This document shows positions 56,601 through 64,000 of a DNA stretch of 64,000 nt, piece after piece. The notes beneath the pieces are model-generated. The model saw nothing but the letters and a program-made list of their open reading frames with translations, was not told where the DNA came from and did not search any database. Origin of the DNA: Siderastrea radians (taxonomy: Eukaryota > Cnidaria > Anthozoa > Scleractinia > Rhizangiidae); NCBI GenBank assembly GCA_964017195.1, contig OZ024890.1:54563341-54627340 (forward strand). The letters are read 5' to 3'. The position numbers and the translations under genes were made by a program. Every line of letters begins with the position of its first letter. Within the stretch, counting starts at the first letter, position 1.

Positions 56601-59600
56601 TACACAATACAATAGAACCCTTGAAAGGTACTGTGTAGTCTATTTTAAGTATAAATATATTTATTTTGAAAACCAAAAAAACATGTTTGCTTCAATTGAA
56701 TCCTGGAATTAAAAATTTAGTTTTTTAAAAAACTTGTTTGTTTGGCTCTGGATGGTCAGGATGGAGACAGATTCCAGCTTGAAAAAGCTCAGCCTACTTT
56801 TTGAAGTTCTCCCTTTGTATCTTAGATAAAAACAGTGAAAACTAATTGTGGCTTTTTTGCCTTTAAAACCTTCAGGTGATTCATGTGTGAGCAAGGTACC
56901 TAGATACAAATTTAGCCAATTTTTGACCAAAAAACAGAAACGTTGCCATTGCATTGGCCCTCTAATATGACCAAAGCAATAACCACTTTTTCTTTGGCAA
57001 ACAAGTAGGTACTTGCCTGTTACATGTACCACAAAAAACGGTAGGCACTTAAATTTAACCCTGAAGTCCCAGCATCATTATTAAAATTCTCCTTACTGGT
57101 CTTCATACACTAGTTAGGAGCACTAGTTAGGAGAACTTGTTGAAAAATCAAGACAATTAATCTTTGGTGATCATTTGCCTAATTCTCATGACCTGCATGT
57201 GTTGTAATAGACTGATATGATGAAGAGAAATTTGATGGTGATCGCTATCGGGGCTTAAAGGGTTAAACACCTCCAGAATTACCTCCAGGGTTACGGCAGT
57301 AGCATTTTAAGGGCTTCTAAAAATTGGCTGTGGTTGTTGCAGTAAACCTCCCACAATAACCTTTTTGTTGGTGAAAATTTGTATTTTTAGGTGAAACTGA
57401 TAATGTACATATAAATAGAAAAATTTTAGAAAAGTCACACTTTTCTACAGCATTCTCTAACCTTTAAAGTTGTTATGTGTGTCTCATTTTGCCATGCATA
57501 CTAAGCTGATTATTTCACTTACAAACCTACCTCATCACATTGGTTAATAACAACATTCCTGCAGTGTGCTATGTGAAAAAACATAGAATTTTGACATATT
57601 TTAAAATCCCACAACAGTAATAATTATTGTAGCAGCTGTGTCCATTGCTAAATGATGATTTAAAAAAGCTGCAAGTCTGCAACAGATGTGCATGTGCCAC
57701 GTGAATCATTTTGAACCCTTTAAGCCCTGATATAAAAATGCATAATTATTCTCCTTACTGTTCTCCATACATTTTTTATTGAACTAGTAGGGAGAATTTG
57801 TCTAAATATCAAGACATCTTATTCTTGCTGATCACTTTCTTTATTCTCATCACTTGAATGTTTGAACAAGAATTTATAGTGTAAAGAGAAGTTTCATTTT
57901 CATCACTGTTAGGGCTTAGAGCGTGAATCAGTCATCCTCTATTTAGAGGCCAGTTGCCAGAGTGCCAGAAATGTTGTCATCATGGTACTGGAAACAAAGC
58001 CGCAATTAAACAGCTACCCCTATTACATTTTTTTGTAAGCCGACCACCCTCGTGTTGCCTGATGAGTGATTTGAGTTCACATTTTTTTTTATGCTTACTG
58101 AGTTTGGCTTTTCATTACTGAGCTGAAATTGATGAAGGGAAGAAACTGAAACAGATCTTAAGTAGATGCAATAATGGCTAAAACACTTGAGCAAATCGAT
58201 AATTGTTTTTACACATGGTTTATGTGTAGTAAGTTGCAAGAAAATATGCCTAAATAAAATGAAATTTCCTTGGGGCCCACTGCTAATTGCTGATCTCTGA
58301 TATTCCACTATTTAGGGTGGCCAGAGGTTTGTGTTGTAGAAAAGATGGTCATTGTTCATCGTAGTAAATACAGTAATAATAAAATGTATAATTATTTTTG
58401 TCTCACTATGTGGTCACTTGAGTTGTAGATTGCGGCATTTCGACTTTATGAGACATTTGACATTTCGACTGTGACGTTTTGACTGCAGTCGAAACTTCAC
58501 GATCTACATCTCAAGTGACCACATTGTGGGATAAATGATATATGCTTTATTGTTATTAATAAAGGTTTGACTGTCTTAAAAATTATTATCACACAATTCA
58601 CACAAGCAGGAGTTTCTGCTATATGAGTACCAAAGCAGTTGCCTGAGAGAAGCCTGGCAGCTTGCAGTGCCAAAGAAACTGGCTACGATTGCTGGATTTT
58701 TTTGTGTAACTCTTTGTTGAATTGCTGGGTGATAGATCTGAAATGTGTAAAATCTAAAGTAACTTGCCCGTGCACACGAGTGTTAAGTTGTCCCATCTTA
58801 CTTATTCATGACATTTATTGGACATTCTCCATAATTTATGGTTTCTGCTTGAGTCAATGCATGAAAAATTTTGCATACATGTAATAATATTGAAATTCAA
58901 AATAAATTGAATGGAAATTGCAAATATAAATCCACAGGGTCAACACAGAGTGTCCATTGTATCCTCTATTTGCAAATTGAATTGGAATTTAGAAATTTTT
59001 TTGGCTGGGGAAGGTGGGGGGGGGGGGGACGTGGAGCGAGGATAAGAATGAGCAACAAAAAATTAGCCTACACATGACACTGAGTCCAGGACTTTTATTT
59101 ATTTTATTTTTTAAATTAAAATTTTGCCACTTAATGATTACATTGTGTGCTTCCAGAAAATATCCATACCCCCACCACAGAGGGTCATTGGAAATTCCGA
59201 GGAGGAGGGGGTCTTAAAGGCGAAAAGTTTTGAAGGAAAGTATGAGCCTAAACTGGAATTTCCAGAGGGGTGGGGGGCTCAAACCAAAAAAAAACCCTCC
59301 ATGGGGGGAGTGAGTGTCATAAGTTAAAGCAGGCCATGCTGAGATCTTCTTGATTTATAATAAAATTTATTGTATGGTAAAAAAATAACGTTCTTAAGCT
59401 AAAATACAAGGATCTACCCTGATGATTTTACCTTGAAACATTTCTAGTTAATATTATGCAGAAATTAGTCCATTATCCTCCTGGATTAACTGATAACACA
59501 TTTGCAATATTGAGCAGGTGCTCTGGTATGTGCCCTGAAAAATAACAGTCATGTGTCATAGAAAGAGTTCTTATCAAAGTACCTAATCTTTCCTGACATG

Positions 59601-62600
59601 ATAAATTCCCAATCAACATCTGAGGTTTGATTATGAATTAGTTTTATATGAAATGTTTTGGCTATTTCTTGTTGTTTCTTGTTAGCAGCTGACAACGTCC
59701 AAGGTGGCATTGTCTTGAATACAATTTGACAGTCTGTTTTTAAACGCTCTGCGTATTTAAATGCGATAACCAGTAATTGAAAAGCGTGATCAATATTGTT
59801 TTCCTTCTGCTGTGTGGAATTGTGTTTGATTTTCTGCCATGCATAATTTATAGTTTACATGCAAAAAGCTTTTAAGTCTATCTTTTATTTATTTTTTTCT
59901 CAAAATTTTCTGGCCAAGAAAAGCTCTTTTAAGTTCATGTACCTTTTAAGCTTTTAACTGGGACAGATGTAACCACTTGAAATTCTACATTGATTTAATA
60001 TCAATTTGTTTTTATGCCCCTTTCACAATTTTATCAGGAATAAATACCAGACTGTGATTATTTTATTTTGTTGAAAATCATGGTATGGTTTGCAGATTTT
60101 AACCAAAGTGAGAAAGAAAACTTAAACTTCGGGTAAAGTAAGGAAAACATGAAATGGGAAAGAGCTTGACAAACACAAGGAAAACATTTTAAAAGTTCAT
60201 TTCTCTATCATTATAAACAATATTTTTTGTACTTTTGTTTGTAAAGATCAAAGATGAATGTGATTTAACTTAAATTGCAGATGGTTTACTATCTTTATTC
60301 CAACACTACATGCAGTTTACAGAGGAACTAAATTTTTGTCCTAGGCAAAGTACATGCAAACTTAACTAAATTCCTATTGTTAATTTCTTTTCATGCTTTT
60401 TGGCTGATAATTAAACCATCACGGTGCAAAAATATTGGCTTACAGTCAACGCGCTTCTCGCATGAACGCTCAACTTCAAATATTCATCGATTGGTTCATT
60501 CTTCGATTTCATCTTCGAAAAATTTAGCGATTCTTCGAAACTTGGATTCTATATTCGAAACACTATTTCAGTTATTCGAATTTTTTTTTTGTAACATCGT
60601 AATAATAATTCAAACTTTCCGAACAGAACTGAAAAGTTAGTTTTTTAGCTCAATTGTCTGGTATGTCACGCGTGATATTTTTATTGTTTTCAAGCCCGGC
60701 GTAAAAAAATGGCGAGAACATAAAGCCGACAAAATAACCCGTAAACAGAAAATCGACAACAGTAACCCTTAGAAAGAAAATCCAAAGGAGTCTCTAATTT
60801 TAACAAGGCAACTTATTCTTTGACTGGAAGTTTCGTGGCTTAATCGGAAACCCGCAGAAAATATAAACAACAACCGCCACAATTTTATACCTGTAACGGT
60901 TTTCGCCGCTGTGTGTTGCGGTGTACATAGGTTTACACATGATCAGAACATGAACGTTTAGGTTTCCTAACTCCAAAGCAAGAAATTCGCTTGGGGGCTT
61001 TTACGATCCTGGTAAACCTTTGCCTTCTAATGCAAGGAACGAGTAAACCTTTGCCTTCTAATGCAAGGAACGAGTAAACCTTTGCCTTCTAATGCAAGGA
61101 ACGAAATCGTTAGTCTTTTCAATGTTGGATTGGGCTTGTCAGATATTCCAAGGAACACGAGAGTGCCAAAAGGAGCTGTTCATAAAATCGTCCGACACTA
61201 TTCAGTCCACGCGACGACTTAACCATTTTCTTGTGGAGGTAAAGATCCTTGATAACGGATGACATCCCTGAAGTAATTGATTAGTATGAGCACTTCTTCT
61301 GAGTGCGCCATGTAGAAGATTTCTGATGTTACGTGCGAACTTTCGAAGAATCGATTTCGTTCATCGAAAAAAAATCGTTATCTTTCAATCTATCTACAAG
61401 AATACGTTTATCCAATTAAAGAAACGAATGCGCACGTGAAGAATGCAATCTTCATTCCACGATCGTTCATGCGTGAAGCGCGTTGACTGTAAAAATTTAC
61501 TGTAAAGCAGGAATTATTACTTGCTGAAAAATTATGGCATTCTATTAAGTTTTAGCGCCGATCCAGTGATTTATTGTTAGTAGAAAGAAACTAGATTGGT
61601 GAAGTAGTCAGGTGAATTAGCTTGATGCAGTTAGTCAAGTTCATCAGTGAATAAAATAAATGCTTTGTTTTCAGATGGCAAAGATTGTTTGTTTCCTGTC
61701 AGAATGAGCATAACATTGGCATAGTATCTCATTGAAGAACAATTATTTTTTTTAACAGCTAAACAGCTTATGAAATATTTTGACAAATCATGAATGTATA
61801 TTCTTTTGCCTTAGAAGGAACCAATATTTGCTTTAAGGATGTTGTTGTTGTACAAATAGCAAATCAGGAACTTTTTGTTTCCAAAATGGACACCCATAAT
61901 TGGGTGCCCCTCATGAAAATGTCCCCTTTAGCAAATTTCTAAATGCTCAGGGTGTTAATTCAGGGCAGGGCAGTGTGTTCACTTCATTTGGCTACAGCAA
62001 AGTTGGTTTTGGTGTTCCCCCATCCTACCTAGCTTTTCCTGTTTGATCCCAGGCTAAGCAGTTAGTTTGACTGCAAAACAGTCTGTATTTTTACATGAGT
62101 TGTTCTGGAACATGACAAGCTGCTCTGTCTTAGAACAAAAAGCATGATGATTGTGTAAATACGGAAACTGAGACTGGATAGAAACAAAGGCGCATGAAGT
62201 TTTTTCCTGCAACAATCAACAATGAAAGTTCCTCAGAGCCAGTTTGTGAATGCTAAGGGTATTTGCCCTTTCCTTGGAAGAAATCCTATGAAGGATCCTA
62301 TAGGATTTTCTAGGATCCTGCAGGATCATGCCCTGTATGATCACACAGGATCCTACCCAGAAGTGCATTTCTCGAAAGCCCCAAAACTTTTTGGGCCGAT
62401 TTCAGATGCGATAATTCACAATGTGTCTTGAAAACAAAGAAGGTCCTAAGATAACAGCTTTGTAAAATGAGTGGCTCAAATTTTTTACAAATGGCTTTTT
62501 GGGGTTGACACTTTGTTGCTTTCGAGAAAAATACAACAGGATCCTAAAAAGGAATTATCCTAACGGTGTTTTATAGGATCAGACCCCAGGCCTCGTTTAA

Positions 62601-63735
62601 CATCCCTTAGAAAGTACAAACTTTCTTGAAGTGTCAGAAAAAAAAAAATTAAATGCTGTGAGGGTTTATAAGAGCAGATGTTTATGCAGAATGTTTATGT
62701 TCTGAAAAAATATCCAAATATTGTATTTTACATTTTATATTTCGTATTTGTATTCTGAATAAACTTCTTACATAGAATATTATCAGACTACATTGTAAAT
62801 GTAGCTATTTGGTACTTTTACTTTTTTAATGAGGAACAGATTTATAAAAATATTGCTTTGAGAAGATACAGCTCGTGGACGATTTTATGGCACTAGATTT
62901 TTGCAAATATGGATAACTTGTTTAACCCTTGGACGTACAAGCAATAGTTACACCCCCACCGTGGTACAAGGAGGGTGATTGATGGACCCCCCCTTTTGTG
63001 CACAGCTACTGAAAATGGCAGGTCAAGGTAATAATTCGTCTTGGAAAAATTCAAGAAAAGCTTATCCCCCCCCCCCCCTGTACAGTACGCTGGAGGGTTA
63101 ACTTTTTGTTTTCAAATATTATTTGAGACATCAAGTTTGATGTACAAAACAATTTCCTCTAATAAGGTTTTTGACTGATTCATTTATTATTTTTTCAGTT
63201 CCCATTGACACAGTGAAAGAGATCCGCTGTGGAAAAAACACTGATGTGTTTCGTGATATGGATAGAGATGATTTCCAAGATGACTGTGCATTTTCAATAA
63301 TTTACAGTGACAATTTTGAGACATTAAATCTTGTTGCCTACTCCCCAGATGAGGCAAATATTTGGGTTACAGGGCTGAGGTGTCTTGTGGACTCAGACAA
63401 AGGTAAAAATAGCAGAACTGAGTAGTCTGTTTAGCTCAAATTATGGTGAAAATAGCTCTGAAGTGTTTCACTGAACATGGTCTCTGATAGGATGTGGCAA
63501 AATTATGCTGCCTAGCTCTTAATTCAAGGCAGATTTCAGGATGTTTCTGAAAAACCATGCTGAATGCGATGACAGCTTCTTGACTAAATATTTGTAGTTA
63601 TTACTGTTATTCTTATTACTATCATTATTGAGGCTTGTAGACTTATATCAGTAGTTACTCAATATTAACATTTTTTGTTGTTGTTAAATTGACAGCTAGC
63701 AGTCCAGTGGAAAACAGACAGCAGATGCGAGACAG
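53698..63735 (+). CDS. Phospholipase C-like (PRIP/PLCL) gene, 5' part
   Basis: Visible exons are 53698-53920, 54005-54154, 63199-63402 and 63696-63735; the rest lies beyond the right edge. PLCL/PRIP proteins resemble PLC-delta but lack lipase activity; they bind InsP3, GABA-A receptor subunits and protein phosphatase 1. The ATG at 53698 follows an in-frame stop at 53671. Residues 1-74 are Ser-rich and hold KSVSF (59-63), an RVxF-type PP1-docking motif. The PH domain follows (about 76-192): DCLTFMQNGSELMKIRSNSR, RFFFLDEDLSSLRW, EIRCGKNTDVFRD, DDCAFSIIY and ANIWVTGLRCLV, close to human PLCL1. Phases agree at each junction (1, 1, 1). Exon 4 encodes SSPVENRQQMRDR and ends at a U12-type donor. A catalytically active PLC-delta cannot be excluded, since the X and Y domains are outside the window. 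Confidence 0.85.
57051..57263. repeat. Dispersed repeat, copy 2
   Basis: Begins AACCCTGAAGTCCC and ends GGGGCTTAAAGGGTT. Shares TTCTCCTTACTGGTCTTCAT, GGTGATCATTTG and TTCTCATGACCTGCATG with the copy at 36077. Confidence 0.7.
57715..57920. repeat. Dispersed repeat, copy 3
   Basis: Starts AACCCTTTAAGCCCTGAT and ends AGGGCTTAGAGCG, with TTCTCCTTACTGTTCTCCAT inside. Closest to copy 2 in layout. Confidence 0.7.
58403..58528. repeat. Hairpin element, about 27-bp arms
   Basis: Left TGTGGTCACTTGAGTTGTAG and right CTACATCTCAAGTGACCACA are inverted repeats with one mismatch. The interior contains TTTCGAC/GTCGAAA motifs. Confidence 0.75.
60440..61492. mobile_element. 1.05 kb TIR element in PLCL intron 2
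   Basis: The ends are TTACAGTCAACGCGCTTC (left) and GAAGCGCGTTGACTGTAA (right), with further pairing over GCATGAACG/CGTTCATGC. TTCGAA-rich sequence follows both termini. No transposase is visible. The element encloses the minisatellite at 61012-61104. Confidence 0.75.
61012..61104. repeat. Minisatellite, three identical 31-bp units
   Basis: Units at 61012-61042, 61043-61073 and 61074-61104, each beginning GTAAACCTTTGCC and ending GCAAGGAACGA, identical to one another. Lies inside the TIR element. Confidence 0.9.
62279..62583. repeat. AGGATCCT-rich repeat, second locus
   Basis: AGGATCCTATAGGATT, TAGGATCCTGCAGGATC and ACAGGATCCTAC units, then ACAGGATCCTAAAAAGGA near 62536. Homologous to 40757-41035. 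Confidence 0.75.
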
Positions 63736-63744
63736 ATATCCTTT
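63736..63744 (+). promoter_or_regulatory. U12-type (AT-AC) 5' splice site
   Basis: ATATCCTTT immediately follows the last exon base at 63735 and matches the minor-spliceosome AT-AC 5' splice-site consensus at all nine positions. No GT donor lies at the phase-correct end of the coding match (RQQMRDR). The nearest GT is after ACA at 63748, a weak GTTTAT that would add YPLT. The branch site and 3' end were not found before the window ends. Confidence 0.75.
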
Positions 63745-64000
63745 GACAGTTTATTTTTGCTCCCTATTTCTGAGTTCTGTCATGGATTTTCCCTAGAGGA
63801 CTATTCCGTATTTTTGTAATTGTACAGATTCAAAACTCAAAGTGAGTTTGTTATAACACCCAAATCACACAATATAGAAAGGAATGCTCCATCTATTATT
63901 TGGGGAATTTCAAAAAAACCTGCAGAGGATATGTGAAACACATCCTTGATCACATAAATTTTGGAATCCTTTCTTCATAGTAATTGAATTAAATTGGATT

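Larger units (their letters stand above)
54155..63198. other. PLCL intron 2 (9.0 kb), repeat-rich
   Basis: No exon was found inside. It contains two copies of the 36077-type repeat, hairpin 58403-58528, G- and C-rich homopolymers (59017-59031, 63066-63078), TIR element 60440-61492 and an AGGATCCT array. Bounded by GTAAGT and TTTTTTCAG. Confidence 0.7.

Noticed and set aside
63945..63975. U12 branch site (CCTTGATCAC) for the AT-AC intron
   Set aside because: The match to the branch consensus is good, but the nearest AC is only four bases away and the following AG would lead into a stop; the real site is probably beyond the window.
1..64000. CRISPR array, bacterial operon or prophage
   Set aside because: No regularly spaced identical repeats with unique spacers, no dense same-strand genes; spliced genes and SINE/LINE repeats show animal nuclear DNA.

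Overview
The window is nuclear DNA from an animal. Spliced genes with GT-AG introns, intronless GPCR, UGT and transporter genes, AT-rich sequence, tRNA-derived SINEs, CR1/L2-like LINEs and many short inverted-repeat elements fit an anthozoan cnidarian, most likely a stony coral. The species is inferred from repeat style and protein resemblance, not proven.

Layout. Positions 1-16500 hold no gene I can support. This part contains hairpins, a diverged tandem duplication (about 8.05-12.34 kb) built partly from tRNA-like SINE sequence, a decayed LINE (about 12.57-15.41 kb) split by a second LINE, and an inverted-repeat element at 15.7-16.1 kb. Three intact single-exon genes follow: a rhodopsin-class GPCR (minus, 16554-17504), a UDP-glycosyltransferase (plus, best start 19926, end 21503) and an SLC32/VIAAT-like amino-acid transporter (minus, 24995-26344). 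SINEs, short inverted-repeat elements and a degenerate telomere-like tract lie between them.

The main gene is a 13-exon homologue of BDP1, the TFIIIB subunit needed for RNA polymerase III transcription (minus, 47734 to 31274). I rebuilt it exon by exon. All splice phases agree except for one missing base in exon 9, at the start of the SANT domain. With that base the product is 596 residues, close to the length of yeast Bdp1 and far shorter than human BDP1. Its introns carry a three-unit tRNA-SINE array, a 1.05 kb TIR element with a ZAD-like ORF, an ATCGAT cluster and several MITE-like hairpins.

A divergent 6 kb gap separates it from a phospholipase C-like gene of the PRIP/PLCL type (plus, from 53698, running off the right edge). 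Four exons are visible: an N-terminus with a PP1-docking-type motif, a PH domain, and a fourth exon ending at a perfect U12-type AT-AC 5' splice site (63736). A 9 kb second intron is filled with repeats.

The genes do not form one pathway; this is an ordinary gene-poor animal segment. I found no convincing new multi-gene system. The points most worth checking are the BDP1 frameshift, the minor-spliceosome intron, the SINE array with its single target-site duplication, and the nested mobile elements.
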